DNA of 64,000 nucleotides from Akkermansia muciniphila (GCF_002884975.1 NZ_PJKB01000001.1:372001-436000), one strand, 5' to 3'. Counted from the stretch's first letter, positions 9,115 through 18,284 are shown. The notes: generated by a model not told the origin, from the letters alone. Numbers and translations: made by a program.

Positions 9115-10722
9115 TCAGCCTTGTTTTTTGGCCGCCTTGGCCGCTTTTTCAGCCAGTTTGGCCTTTTCCTCTTCCGAGAGAATGCGGGGGAAGACGGGGG
9201 CCGGGTCATTGATGCGGTGCCCGGAGGGAAGGATTCCCCAGGCCAGGGAGGACGGCGTGCGGTCCCGGAACAGGTCCGCGGCGTTCAACTGGTCCAGGAT
9301 GCGGGCGGAAGCGTCCGGCAGGACGCAGCCGATGAGGTAGCCCGTCTGGGCGCAGCATTCCAGCAGGTGGCGCAGCACGCAGCGGAGGCGCGGCGCGGCG
9401 GCCTCATCCTTGGCAAGCTGCCAGGGCTGCTGCTGTTCAATGTACGCGTTGCAGGCGGAAACCTGGGCGTTCAGGGCCGCCAGGGCGTCTGAGACCATGT
9501 TGTCATCCATGGATTTGGAGAACAGGGTGACGGCTTGGTCCATGGTGACGCGCAGGGCCTTGGAGGCCTCGTCATCATACTCCTCTTCTCCGGAGATGAC
9601 GGAGTCGCAGTAGCGGCGCGTCATGTTGATGGAGCGGTTGCACAGGTTGCCCAGGTCGTTGGCCAGCTCCGTATTGTACAGCATGACCAGGCGGTCCGCG
9701 TCAAAGTTGGCGTCCTTCCCGGTGGTGATGTCCCGCACCAGGTAATAGCGCACGGGTTCCGGGCCGAACTGTTCCGCCAGCAGGTTGGGGTCCACCACGT
9801 TGCCGATGGACTTGGACATTTTTTCCCCGTTGATGTTCCACCATCCGTGCACAAGCAGGGTGGGCATTTCCTCATCGGAGAAGCCCATGGCGTGCAGCAT
9901 GGCGGGCCAGTACACGCCGTGGGCGGGCACCAGGATGTCCTTGCCTATCACTTCGCAGTCCGCAGGCCAGAGTTTGGAGAATTCCGGTAGCCCGCTGTCC
10001 GGTTCCGCCAGATAACCGGCGAAGGAGACGTAGTTGATCAGGGCGTCAAACCAGACGTAGGTGACGAATTCCGGGTCAAACGGGAGTTCGATTCCCCAGG
10101 AAAGGCGGCTCTTGGGGCGGGAAATGCAGAGGTCCGAGTCAAAGTCAATGGCGTTGAGCACTTCCGCCTTCCGGAAGGCCGGAAGAACGAAGCTGCTGCT
10201 CTTTTCCATAAACTGCTTCATCCACTCCACATGGTCCGTGAGGCGGAAGTACCAGTTTTCTTCCTCCAGTTCCACCACTTCACCCCATTCCGGGCCAAAG
10301 TTGCCTTCCGCGTCCCGTTCCTTGTCCGTCAGGAATTGTTCCTGCCGCACGGAGTAGAATCCCTTGTAGGATTTTTTGTAAAGCTGCCCCTTGTCCTTCA
10401 GGTTCGTCAGGATTTTCTGCACGCAGGCCTTGTGGCGCGGGTCCGTGGTGGAGGCCCACCCGTCATTGCTGATGCCCAGGCGCTCCCACAGGGCCAGGAA
10501 TTTGGCCGTGATGTTGTTCACGTGTTCCTGCGGCGTAATGCCCAGTTTTTCCGCCGTCTGCTGTACTTTCTGCCCGTGCTGGTCCACCCCGGTCAGGAAA
10601 TAGACTTCCTCCCCCTTCATCCGGTGCCAGCGCGCAAGAACGTCCGCAAGGACTTTTTCATAGGCGTGCCCGATGTGGGGCGGTCCGTTGGTGTAATCAA
10701 TGGCCGTGGTGATGTAGTACAT
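9115..10722 (-). CDS. metG: Methionyl-tRNA synthetase
   Basis: Charges tRNA-Met. The 535-aa protein has PPHIGHAYEKVLADVLARW (HIGH at 16-19), TGVDQHGQKVQQ, WFDALINY and the GEKMSKSIGNVVDP loop near residue 300, then an anticodon-binding helical domain. There is no zinc-knuckle CxxC pair and no C-terminal tRNA-binding (Trbp111-like) domain, so it is the short MetG2-like form. The C-terminus ends in a Lys/Ala-rich tail. AAAGGAG lies 12 nt upstream of the ATG at 10722. menD follows 5 nt after the stop. Confidence 0.96.
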   Translation of the reverse strand: MYYITTAIDYTNGPPHIGHAYEKVLADVLARWHRMKGEEVYFLTGVDQHGQKVQQTAEKLGITPQEHVNNITAKFLALWERLGISNDGWASTTDPRHKACVQKILTNLKDKGQLYKKSYKGFYSVRQEQFLTDKERDAEGNFGPEWGEVVELEEENWYFRLTDHVEWMKQFMEKSSSFVLPAFRKAEVLNAIDFDSDLCISRPKSRLSWGIELPFDPEFVTYVWFDALINYVSFAGYLAEPDSGLPEFSKLWPADCEVIGKDILVPAHGVYWPAMLHAMGFSDEEMPTLLVHGWWNINGEKMSKSIGNVVDPNLLAEQFGPEPVRYYLVRDITTGKDANFDADRLVMLYNTELANDLGNLCNRSINMTRRYCDSVISGEEEYDDEASKALRVTMDQAVTLFSKSMDDNMVSDALAALNAQVSACNAYIEQQQPWQLAKDEAAAPRLRCVLRHLLECCAQTGYLIGCVLPDASARILDQLNAADLFRDRTPSSLAWGILPSGHRINDPAPVFPRILSEEEKAKLAEKAAKAAKKQG

Positions 10723-11028
10723 GCGGGGAACGATACTCCTTTCCTTTTATTTTGCAAGTAAAGTCACTCCCTGCCAGTGTTTGGGAAGCGAAAGGCCGTG
10801 TTTGAATGCAAGCCGTCAGGAGCGTGGAAGGCCCTTGCTGCAACTGAAAAGAAAATGAGCGCAGGAGAACGAAGATGAACAAGGGGGGAATTCTCCTGAG
10901 CGTAGCCTTTAACCGTGTATTTTTTAATACTACAAAAGGCTGCGGCGTTCCCCTCAGTTTTTTCCGGACAACCCCTGAATGGCGCGGAAAAGAGCGCTTG
11001 ACCGTGCCTGTGCCTGATGTGAACAGGG
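10723..11028. other. 306-bp intergenic region upstream of metG
   Basis: No gene is supported here. It contains the metG leader (minus strand) and an imperfect long hairpin: AGCCTTT (10904-10910) pairs with AAAGGCT (10935-10941), enclosing GTATT/AATAC (10917-10921 with 10926-10930). The hairpin may terminate the small gene at 11029-11235 or act in the metG leader. No T-box-like or other known riboswitch consensus was recognised. Confidence 0.4.
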
Positions 11029-11235
11029 TTAATTCTGCTTCGCGTAGGAAATGATGAAAAAGATGAATGAAACAACAGCAAGCAGGAGGGAGAAAAAGGC
11101 AACCATTTTTTCATCTCCACCAGTTGAACCTATTGTCAGTGCGGTAGTTATCAGAGAAAACCCAAAAATAACGGAAAAGGCAATTCTATTCATATCATCC
11201 GCCATCGTAATCCATTTTTCCCTGGGAACAACCAT
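11029..11235 (-). CDS. Small two-helix membrane protein, 68 aa
   Basis: The start at 11235 gives 68 aa; an internal ATG at 11205 gives 58 aa and begins right before the first helix. There are two hydrophobic spans, about residues 17-36 (IAFSVIFGFSLITTALTIGS) and 44-64 (MVAFFSLLLAVVSFIFFIIS), joined by a short GGDEK loop, with a basic C-terminus. The family is unknown. The clean two-helix pattern and isolated position make a real small membrane protein plausible. Divergent or operon partners are not evident. Confidence 0.55.
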   Translation of the reverse strand: MVVPREKWITMADDMNRIAFSVIFGFSLITTALTIGSTGGDEKMVAFFSLLLAVVSFIFFIISYAKQN

Positions 11236-11363
11236 TTAGTGATGGTTTTCCCGTGTAAATGGGTTTTCCAACTCTTTTCCCGGGCTCCGGCTGTGACCGG
11301 TCGGAAACCAGGCGTTCCCTCTGCTGGCGTCAACCGTGCCGGACGGCCTTGAAGCTTCTCTCG

Positions 11364-12545
11364 TCAGAAGCCGCGGTTCCGGTACGCTTCTTCCAGCTGG
11401 TTGAGCGCGCGTTCCAGGATGGAGCGCGGGCAGCCCGCGTTCAGGCGCATGAAGCCTTCTCCCTCTTTGCCGAAGATGGAGCCGTCATTCAGGGCCAGAT
11501 GCGCTCCGTCTACGAAGAATTCCACCAGCTCCTTCTGCGAGAGGTCCAGTTCCCGGCAGTCCAGGAAAACCAGGTAGGAGGCGTCCGGAATCATGGCCTT
11601 GATTTTGGGCATGCGGCGGCGCAGTTCCCGGTCAATGAAGCGGATGTTTTCCTGAATGTAGTCCAGCGCCTGCTGGAGCCATTCCTCCCCTTCCGGGCCG
11701 GAGTAGGCGCTGATGAGCCCCTCATACGCAAAGACGTGGCCTTCCGCCAGCTCCCTGCCGCTGACAAAGCTCTGGTATTTCCCGAAGAGGGCCGGATTCT
11801 GGCAAACCAGGTAGGAACTGCCCAGGCCGGGCACGTTGAAGGCCTTGCTGGGCGCCATGTAGGTGATGGAGTTCATGCGCGCCTGCCCGGAGACGGTGGC
11901 GAACACGGTGTGCGTGTGGCCGGGGAGGGCCAGGTCCGCGTGAATCTCGTCAGAGACAACCAGCGTGCCGCTTTCCGCGCAGATTTCCGCCACGCGGCGC
12001 AGTTCCTCCCGGCTCCACACGCGGCCTCCGGGGTTGTGGGGATTGCACAGGATGAACATGCGGCAGCCGCGGACGGCCTCCTGCATGCGGTCAAAGTCCA
12101 TGCGGTAGCGCCCTTCTTCCAGAATAAGGGGGTTGTTCACGATTTCCCGTCCGTTTTCCCGGATAATCATGGCAAAGGGATGGTACACCGGGGGCTGGAT
12201 CATGATCTTGTCCCCCGGTTCCGTGAAGCACTGGATGGCGCTGGATATGCCGGGAACGATGCCAGGCGCGAAGCCGATTTCCGAGGCGCGCACCTTCCAG
12301 CCGTGGCGGCGCCCCACCCAGTCCCGGATGGCTTCAAAGAAGGCGCGCGGCTTGACGGTATACCCCAGGATCTCATGCTCACAGCGGCGCCGGATGGCCT
12401 CCATGATGAACGGGGGCGTTTTAAAGTCCATGTCCGCCACCCACAGGGGGAGCAGGTCATCCCGGCCCCAGCGGGGCAGCAGGGCTTCATATTTCAGGGC
12501 GCCGGTGCCGCGGCGGTCGATCACTTCGTCAAAGTCGTACTGCAT
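11364..12545 (-). CDS. PatB/MalY-type aminotransferase class I/II (cystathionine beta-lyase-like)
   Basis: PLP enzyme of the MalY/PatB group, which cleaves C-S bonds of cystathionine or related substrates or acts as an aminotransferase. Starting at the ATG at 12545 gives 393 aa; a TTG at 12569 is possible, 3 nt from the upstream stop. Motifs are PLWVADMDFKTPP near the N-terminus, NPHNPGGRVWSREEL in the middle, VVSDEIHADL and the PLP-lysine site YMAPSKAFNVPGL. The length is normal. It follows fucU directly and probably shares its transcript. Its natural substrate cannot be told from sequence. Confidence 0.88.
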   Translation of the reverse strand: MQYDFDEVIDRRGTGALKYEALLPRWGRDDLLPLWVADMDFKTPPFIMEAIRRRCEHEILGYTVKPRAFFEAIRDWVGRRHGWKVRASEIGFAPGIVPGISSAIQCFTEPGDKIMIQPPVYHPFAMIIRENGREIVNNPLILEEGRYRMDFDRMQEAVRGCRMFILCNPHNPGGRVWSREELRRVAEICAESGTLVVSDEIHADLALPGHTHTVFATVSGQARMNSITYMAPSKAFNVPGLGSSYLVCQNPALFGKYQSFVSGRELAEGHVFAYEGLISAYSGPEGEEWLQQALDYIQENIRFIDRELRRRMPKIKAMIPDASYLVFLDCRELDLSQKELVEFFVDGAHLALNDGSIFGKEGEGFMRLNAGCPRSILERALNQLEEAYRNRGF

Positions 12546-12572
12546 GGATTTGTCTGTCTGCGTAGGCAAGTG

Positions 12573-12992
12573 TCAGGAGATGGGGGTAACGCCCTTTTTC
12601 AGGATGATATTGCCGTATTTGGCGGTTTCTCCGGTGATGACCACGGCATAGGCCTTTCTGGCCCGTTCATAAAAGGCGTAGCGCTCCATTTGTTCAATGT
12701 CTCCTTCATAGTTCAGGGCCTTGCGGTACTTGGCCTCCACCGCGGGGTCCAGGGAGTCTCCCGGAACCGGAGCCATCATGATGACGGGAGTGGCGTACGC
12801 GTCCAGTTCAAGGAGGGGGATGACGGCGGCCAGCAGGGCGTCCGCTCCCAGCCCGTCCGCCCTCAGTACCGTGGGGTTGAAGGTATGGCCGGGAAAATGG
12901 GCGTCTGAAAAGACGATTTCATCGCCATGCCCCATTTCCGCCAGGATTTTCAGCAGGGAGGGGCTGATGAGGGGAGAAATATTTTTTAACAT
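12573..12992 (-). CDS. fucU: L-fucose mutarotase / RbsD-FucU family
   Basis: Interconverts sugar anomers (L-fucose, possibly D-ribose) before kinase or isomerase steps. The 139-aa protein from the ATG at 12992 carries [14 protein letters not shown] at 21-34 with the conserved catalytic His and Asp, and the C-terminal [24 protein letters not shown] signature near residues 103-126. Fucose is a terminal sugar of mucin glycans, so this fits a mucin feeder. The other fucose catabolic genes are not in the window. A PatB-like gene follows downstream. Confidence 0.88.
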   Translation of the reverse strand: MLKNISPLISPSLLKILAEMGHGDEIVFSDAHFPGHTFNPTVLRADGLGADALLAAVIPLLELDAYATPVIMMAPVPGDSLDPAVEAKYRKALNYEGDIEQMERYAFYERARKAYAVVITGETAKYGNIILKKGVTPIS

Positions 12993-13063
12993 GCGCGGGA
13001 GTATACCAAACACCCGCGTTCTGAGACGATCACAAAATCAGGCGTCCGTTAATTAGGTTTCCG

Positions 13064-14212
13064 TCAGTGGGAGGCCGCATGAAAACAGCGCCGGATGCAT
13101 TCTTCCATTTCCGGCATTTGCTCTTCCATGCTTTCCACCAGCTTGAGCTGGGTGCGCGCCCGGTGCAGGTTGTGGCGGTCCCGCTCCGTTTTAAAGTAAA
13201 CGTCCCCCTCCAGGTAGTCCGTCAGGAAGCGGATTCCGGTTTCCAGCGTGATGAGCACTCCGGAAAAGGCCAGTTTGGAGACTTCCAGCGGCGTGATGAA
13301 GTTCCTGGCGGCGTCCAGGTATCCCCTGACCACAGCTTCAAACATGGGCATGCGCAGGAAGGTCTTATCCAGGTCTTCCTCATCTTCCGCCGCGGGGGAG
13401 GTCATGGTGCGCACCATGTCTCCAAAGTCATACAGCACGCTGCCGGGCATCACCGTGTCCAGGTCAATGACGCAGACGGCCTTGTCCGTTTCCTTGTCCA
13501 GCATCACGTTGTTGATCTTGGTATCATTGTGCACGATTCTGACGGGGAGCTCCCCCTGTTCCTGAAGGTCCAGCAGAACGTCCACGTACCGTTCACGGCG
13601 GCGGATGAACTCCAGCTCCCTCCGGCAGGAGTCCAGCCTTCCGCGGGAATCACGGGCTGCCGCTTTTTCCAGGCGGTCAAAGCGCCTGCGGGTGTGGTGG
13701 AAAAACGGGATGGTCTCATGAATATCCTCCGGATTCATGTCGCACAGGAGCTGCTGGAAGGCGCCGAAAGCGCGGGCCGCTTCATAAGCCTGGCGGGGAT
13801 GTTCCGCCACGTCAAACGTGTGGGTGCTTTCAATGCAGTTGTAGCAGCGCCAGAAGCCGGAGCCGGGAATTTCCAGGTACTTGCGGCCTCCGCGGGCGGA
13901 ATACAGGTTAAGCGTCTGGCGGAAGGGCGTTTTCAGCACCCGGAGCATTTTCCACCGGATGTGGTTGGTCACCTTTTCCACATTGTGCATCACGTCCCGG
14001 GGGCATTGGAAGACGGCGTCATTGACGCGCTGGAAGATGTAGCGGTCCGTGGTGCCGTCCATTTTCCGGTAGGTGGCCCGGAAGGTCAGGTTGATATGGC
14101 CGCTGTTGATGGTATCGCAATGGAGGAATTCCCCGGCAATGGCGAAGGCGTCGCCCAGGGCGGCAACCTGTTCCTGGAGGGAATCAGTATGGAAAACGGC
14201 GGACAGGGGCAT
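13064..14212 (-). CDS. APH-fold sugar kinase, N-acetylhexosamine 1-kinase-like
   Basis: Phosphotransferase-fold kinase. 382 aa from the ATG at 14212; the longer reading would overlap the next gene and cross its terminator. The Brenner-type catalytic loop RIVHNDTKINNVMLD and the metal-binding VIDLDTVMPGSVLYDFGD are intact, and the N-lobe contains SGHINLTFRATY. These resemble NahK-type kinases that phosphorylate GlcNAc/GalNAc at C1 in mucin-sugar salvage. That substrate is inferred from family similarity and from the fucU neighbour. A choline- or homoserine-kinase-like role is a less likely alternative. Confidence 0.8.
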   Translation of the reverse strand: MPLSAVFHTDSLQEQVAALGDAFAIAGEFLHCDTINSGHINLTFRATYRKMDGTTDRYIFQRVNDAVFQCPRDVMHNVEKVTNHIRWKMLRVLKTPFRQTLNLYSARGGRKYLEIPGSGFWRCYNCIESTHTFDVAEHPRQAYEAARAFGAFQQLLCDMNPEDIHETIPFFHHTRRRFDRLEKAAARDSRGRLDSCRRELEFIRRRERYVDVLLDLQEQGELPVRIVHNDTKINNVMLDKETDKAVCVIDLDTVMPGSVLYDFGDMVRTMTSPAAEDEEDLDKTFLRMPMFEAVVRGYLDAARNFITPLEVSKLAFSGVLITLETGIRFLTDYLEGDVYFKTERDRHNLHRARTQLKLVESMEEQMPEMEECIRRCFHAASH

Positions 14213-14229
14213 GGCAGGGGAGAGAAGCA

Positions 14230-14262
14230 GGCCCCCGGCGCGTTGCTTGGAAGCGCCGGGGG
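14230..14262 (-). terminator. Hairpin terminator between the OMP-like gene and the kinase gene
   Basis: An 11-bp perfect GC stem (14230-14240 with 14252-14262) surrounds an 11-nt loop. It lies 26 nt beyond the minus-strand stop at 14289 and before the next start at 14212. Only a weak pyrimidine run (CTGCTTCTC) follows, so partial read-through is possible. Confidence 0.65.
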
Positions 14263-14288
14263 CCGCAGGGGTATGGATGAATGGAGGC

Positions 14289-15206
14289 TTAGAAGGAGTA
14301 GGTAACCCCCAGGCCCGCCACAAACGTGAAGTTATGGTAGATCTGGATGGGGGCTCCCAGGGAATAACGTTCGGTATAGATGCGGTGGTTGGCCGTTCTG
14401 CCGCCGTTGCCCAGCCAGACGGTGCTGATGAACGGGGTGAGGACCAGGCGGTCTACGGTTTTGAAGGGGACGGCCACGGTCACGCCGATGCCCTGCGTTC
14501 CGTTGTCATTGATGGAAGTCCGGTCAAAATAGCCGACGGTGGCATTCCACGTTCCCGCTACGATCAGGGAGACGGCCTGGTTAAAGTCATATTTGTAACC
14601 CAGGGTGTTGGTGAACCACCAGCCGGACATCCAGCGGAAGGTGTACTGGACGCGGCAGTCCCAGAAGAAGTTTTCAAGCCCCTTGCCGAAGTCGTGATGG
14701 AGGTCCATGACGAAGCTGTGCTCTTCCGCGCGGGCGTGGTCAAACGCCGGGAAGCCGGAGGTCTGGCCCAGGTGGCCGTTCATCAGGCCGGGCAGGCCGC
14801 CGTTGACGAACTGGTAGCCCAGGGAAACCATGGTATAGTCGCTGAGCTTGCGGGTGACGCCCAGCAGGGCCGTAGATTCATCAGAGATGCCGATGTGGCT
14901 GTGGGTCAGGTTGTTCTGGGTCAGCCACTCGTATTTCAACCCCGCAAGCAGGGCGTATTTGTCATTGAGGTCATAGGAGCCGACGGCCGCCACGGGAATC
15001 ACGTGGTTGGTGCCGGAAAACTCAAAGGAAAGGCCGCGGCTGATGTATTCTGTAGCATAGCCCGTCGCCAGCATGGCGGAAAACGGGCGGGAGGCGTCAT
15101 AGGATGCATTCAGCGCCCGCAGGGGGACATGAATATCTGCGGAGGCCATGCCGGAGAGAGAGAAGGCCGCCGCGCACACGGCAGAGGTAATAGTTGTATA
15201 TTGCAT
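14289..15206 (-). CDS. Outer-membrane beta-barrel-like protein, 305 aa
   Basis: A signal peptide is clear (MQYTTITSAVCAAAFSLSGMASA, cleavage about residue 23). The mature chain has repeated amphipathic strands rich in Tyr/Trp/Gly (YATEYISRGLSFEF, DKYALLAGLKYEW, SLGYQFVNGG). It ends with a hydrophobic strand terminating in Phe (FVAGLGVTYSF), the usual signal for outer-membrane insertion. The length suits a 12-14 strand barrel. It could be a porin-like or TorF/DUF-type barrel; the substrate is unknown. It lies alone between the acyltransferase gene and a terminator. Confidence 0.75.
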   Translation of the reverse strand: MQYTTITSAVCAAAFSLSGMASADIHVPLRALNASYDASRPFSAMLATGYATEYISRGLSFEFSGTNHVIPVAAVGSYDLNDKYALLAGLKYEWLTQNNLTHSHIGISDESTALLGVTRKLSDYTMVSLGYQFVNGGLPGLMNGHLGQTSGFPAFDHARAEEHSFVMDLHHDFGKGLENFFWDCRVQYTFRWMSGWWFTNTLGYKYDFNQAVSLIVAGTWNATVGYFDRTSINDNGTQGIGVTVAVPFKTVDRLVLTPFISTVWLGNGGRTANHRIYTERYSLGAPIQIYHNFTFVAGLGVTYSF

Positions 15207-15296
15207 GTTTTGCGGCCATAATAATGATGCCGTTCAATTCCGCAAGACATTCTTTAGGAAATTGAAAGAATTTACAGTTAAATTTAGGCCCGGAAG

Positions 15297-16478
15297 TTAT
15301 GATGGAATGCTCCGGAGAATCCATTGCTTCAATTTTGACAGGACAGCCTCCAGTTTAACGGAGAGTTCCCGGATATGGAGCAGGCGGAACAGGACGCTCC
15401 GGACGGAGTCGATCATGCTGCATGCCAGGTAGATGCCCAGGCTGATTCCCAGCGCTCCCGCGGCCATGATGTACCAGGGGGAATCCTGCAGCACGGCAAA
15501 CCGTCCCTTCATGACATGATGCCACACAAGGGGATTGGAGTGAATCAGGTAAACGGCAAAGGAAAACGGGGCAAGGAGGGAAATCAGGCGGATGGCCGCC
15601 CTGCTGGTGATGCGCATGCGCGCGCAGGCCTGGAGCAGGAAGAAGGAGGACAGGCAGCAGAACGGCGCCGTATAAACGGCAAAGAGTTTTTCCGAAATGC
15701 CCTGCCGGAAGGGAAGATAATCCCATGCCAGCATGCCCGCCGTAGCCAGAAGGCAGCAAAGGAGGTAATAAAACGCGGGCCGCTTTAACGTGCTCCATAA
15801 CTGGAAATGGCTGATGCAGCCTCCCGCAACATACAGGCAGCCCAGCCAGATGGCGCTGTATCCGCCGTGGCTGAGCCAGTCTTCATTTCCGGAGATGGTG
15901 GCCAGGAGGGAGAAAATAATGAAGATCAGCAGGCAAAGCCATTTGGCGGATTCCCTGCCAAGGGAACGGATGAGCGTATTCAGGAAGGGAATAAAGAAAA
16001 AAAGGACGGCATAAGCCGTAAAGTACCAATAGGCCATGCGCAAAACGGGAAAGAAGGCCTGGAACATTCCCTTAAGGTTTACGCTTCCCGGCATGAGCCA
16101 TTTAAATAAAAAGGTTATTCCAACGGTGTAAAAGAAAACCTGAAACCATAAATTGATAAAACGGGAAATGCGGTGCGGCACCCTGACGCCCACATAACCT
16201 GTAATAAGCGCAAAACTGTTGACCGCGCAGAAGGCGCTGAGCTCAAGAAACCATGAAACGGCGTAATTGGGAGTTCCCAGGGTGTTGTTGGCCAGATTGC
16301 CGGCCTCCCCCCATTTGAGCACGTGCAGAAGAACCACGAAGAACATGGACAGGCATCTGAGAAAATCAATGCCGTAGTTTCTGGAATGGACCGGCCCACC
16401 CATGGGCAGTACCAGGGGCGCGGAGTTGTCCATGCCGGAGCCTGCCGCGTCTGCGGTCACTTCTTTCCGGCGGTTCAT
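15297..16478 (-). CDS. Acyltransferase 3 family membrane protein (OafA/WecH-like)
   Basis: 393 aa with about 10 membrane helices. The first helix carries the family signature FLRCLSMFFVVLLHVLKW, with conserved Arg and His. Such proteins transfer O-acetyl or O-succinyl groups to sugars of surface polysaccharides from the cytoplasmic side. The start at 16478 overlaps the stop of the upstream regulator gene by ATGA, so translation is coupled. A basic C-terminal tail follows the last helix. The polysaccharide locus upstream gives a plausible substrate. Confidence 0.88.
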   Translation of the reverse strand: MNRRKEVTADAAGSGMDNSAPLVLPMGGPVHSRNYGIDFLRCLSMFFVVLLHVLKWGEAGNLANNTLGTPNYAVSWFLELSAFCAVNSFALITGYVGVRVPHRISRFINLWFQVFFYTVGITFLFKWLMPGSVNLKGMFQAFFPVLRMAYWYFTAYAVLFFFIPFLNTLIRSLGRESAKWLCLLIFIIFSLLATISGNEDWLSHGGYSAIWLGCLYVAGGCISHFQLWSTLKRPAFYYLLCCLLATAGMLAWDYLPFRQGISEKLFAVYTAPFCCLSSFFLLQACARMRITSRAAIRLISLLAPFSFAVYLIHSNPLVWHHVMKGRFAVLQDSPWYIMAAGALGISLGIYLACSMIDSVRSVLFRLLHIRELSVKLEAVLSKLKQWILRSIPS

Positions 16479-16855
16479 TGGGCTCCGTCCTCTCCGTCTG
16501 TGAGGTTCTTCGCGGCCGCTTCCACAGCCCGTGACAGGAATTCCTCCATCGTGAGGTTTTGCCGGACGGCCGCCTTCATGGCAAGGTTGAGTACCCTGTT
16601 GCTCAGGGGAACCGTGATGAGGGAGGAAATCTCATGAGGGGCGCCGCCCACGGCCTCCTGGCCTTCCATAAACCGCTTGATGAGGATTTGAGCGTGGCGG
16701 GAGAGTTTTTTTCTGACAAAATAATTGTCAATGGCGCTTCTGTTCATGCCAATGGCTGAAGCCAGCGCGGAGCGGCTGATATGATTTTCAGCCATCCAAC
16801 GCCCCAGCTGCAGAATATCCACAAGAGGTTCTTCCATGTGGGGAACTTTGCTCAT
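16475..16855 (-). CDS. Small helix-turn-helix regulator
   Basis: 126 aa. Residues 19-50 read as an XRE/Cro-like helix-turn-helix (SRSALASAIGMNRSAIDNYF) followed by KKLSRHAQILIKRF. The C-terminal half (residues 70-115) is a helical region that could dimerise. It is translationally coupled to the acyltransferase gene (ATGA at 16475-16478), so it may control it. Two inverted repeats lie just upstream (16891-16907 and 16916-16931). No clear ribosome site is seen at the ATG at 16855; an internal ATG at 16837 is possible. Confidence 0.75.
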   Translation of the reverse strand: MSKVPHMEEPLVDILQLGRWMAENHISRSALASAIGMNRSAIDNYFVRKKLSRHAQILIKRFMEGQEAVGGAPHEISSLITVPLSNRVLNLAMKAAVRQNLTMEEFLSRAVEAAAKNLTDGEDGAQ

Positions 16856-17282
16856 TGTAATGGTGAATCAAAGATTTTGAGCTGAGTATGATTGATAATC
16901 GCTCAATGAATGTCCTTATTGAACACAATAAAGGATGAATGCCGTCAATGAATGCGGCTGTTTCACGAAGAGGCCGCTGTTTTTTTGGACAGAGCCATTT
17001 GGCTTCCGTTCTTTTCTGGGGACTTTATCCGTTATCAGAAATGAATAAAAAACCGTGGGCAGTGTTTTTGCTGCGGCTCGCAGTCCTTGTTTGCCACGTT
17101 AGGGCGTTCCCGGTTCCCCGCAATTTTATTGCTGGAATTAAAGTCTCCGTGCACGTTCAGGTCCCGCCCCGCTATGTTTGCAGAGAGGGCAGGGACCCTG
17201 GCGGACGTATCCGGGGAAAGCGGCCATGGGATAACAAGGCTCCTCCGGGCGGAAATGGCCGTGCCGCTTGTTTTTAATGGGT
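16856..17282. other. 427-bp intergenic region between the regulator pair and the polysaccharide operon
   Basis: No gene is supported. The left third is AT-rich and carries the probable promoter and operators of the regulator gene. The right part holds weak long-loop inverted repeats past the stop at 17283 (for example CGGCCAT/ATGGCCG), which could be a poor terminator for the 29-kb operon. No T-run accompanies them. Confidence 0.45.
16891..16931 (-). promoter_or_regulatory. Two operator-like inverted repeats upstream of the HTH gene
   Basis: ATTGA (16891-16895) is inverted as TCAAT (16903-16907). TTATTG (16916-16921) is inverted as CAATAA (16926-16931) with an AACA centre. They lie 36-76 nt upstream of the regulator start on the minus strand, where an autoregulatory site would be expected. 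Both are short, so chance occurrence in AT-rich DNA is possible. Confidence 0.4.
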
Positions 17283-18284
17283 TTAAGCCGACGGCTTTCC
17301 TGACGGCCGTTTAACATGGGCCAGATACGGCAGCAGGAACGGGGCGAAACGTTTCAAGGCAACGTAAAACAGCACAATGGCCGTGAATGTCAGCAACGGC
17401 GTGAACAGGGCGAACGCGCCGAATTTCATGGAGGGAGGAAGGCATTTGTAAATGGGCATGTGCAGCATGAACGTCAGAAAGCAGGCGGGAGCCAGCAGGG
17501 CTATTCTGGCGGCCACGCCGGGAAGGCGCTTTTCCATCCAGATGCCCGCGTACATAACCAGCATGACTCCCAGCAGCATGCCCGCGACCGTTTCCGTCCA
17601 CAGGGAGAGGATTCCGGCGGAGTGCAGCAGAACCATCGCGGAGGAAACGAGAATGCTTGCGCAGAAGACGATGCCGAATTTTTTGTTCAACACCAGGTGG
17701 ATGTCGTCAATCCGGCGGGAGCTGAGCACGACGCCCAGCAGGTAGAAGGCGCAGGACCCTACGGAGAGCGTCACGAGAGGATCGGGAGCCATGTTGCAGA
17801 AGGAGAAAAAGAGGAGCAACGCGGGCAGCAGCAGTATTTTAATGCGGGCCAGCAGCGGCGTCAGCAGGGTAAGAATGATGATGTCCCGCAGGAACCAGGA
17901 GGGGCCGATGGGGGGAACGTCATGAGGCTCGCTCCCGAAGGAGAAGATGTCCATGCCGGGCAGAAAGACGTCCCGGATGCCTGCCAGGTCCGCCAACTGG
18001 AAGGAACTGCCGCCGTGGCGGGAAAGAAGGAACAGGTACAGCACGTTCCAGAGCATGTACGGGATAAATAGCCATAAAGCCCGGTCAAAAGCCTTGTTCC
18101 AGGTGATGTTTCTGCCCAGGAAGTACCCTGCCAGTACCAGGAAGAAGGGAACCCTGCCATTGTAGAAGAGATGGATTCCCGTTGTCTTGAGCAGGGGGGA
18201 GGACAGGTGGACGTACATGATCAGGAGCGCTGCAAGCACTCTTGATACGTCAATCCATACGACGCGCTTTTTCGGTATTTCCAT
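17283..18284 (-). CDS. Acyltransferase 3 family membrane protein
   Basis: 333 aa from the ATG at 18284; a TTG at 18302 would add six residues. The N-terminus KKRVVWIDVSRVLAALLIMYVHLSS is the typical first helix with the catalytic-type His. About ten hydrophobic helices follow, ending in a basic tail. It is probably an O-acetyl or related transferase decorating the exopolysaccharide. It is the last gene of the 29-kb minus-strand operon, 41 nt after the ferredoxin/F420-type gene (23 nt if the TTG start is used). Confidence 0.85.
   Translation of the reverse strand: MEIPKKRVVWIDVSRVLAALLIMYVHLSSPLLKTTGIHLFYNGRVPFFLVLAGYFLGRNITWNKAFDRALWLFIPYMLWNVLYLFLLSRHGGSSFQLADLAGIRDVFLPGMDIFSFGSEPHDVPPIGPSWFLRDIIILTLLTPLLARIKILLLPALLLFFSFCNMAPDPLVTLSVGSCAFYLLGVVLSSRRIDDIHLVLNKKFGIVFCASILVSSAMVLLHSAGILSLWTETVAGMLLGVMLVMYAGIWMEKRLPGVAARIALLAPACFLTFMLHMPIYKCLPPSMKFGAFALFTPLLTFTAIVLFYVALKRFAPFLLPYLAHVKRPSGKPSA

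Noticed and set aside
10764-11120. 118-codon minus-strand ORF upstream of metG
   Set aside because: It overlaps the small membrane-protein gene in another frame, with Ser/Phe/Arg-rich nonsense composition.
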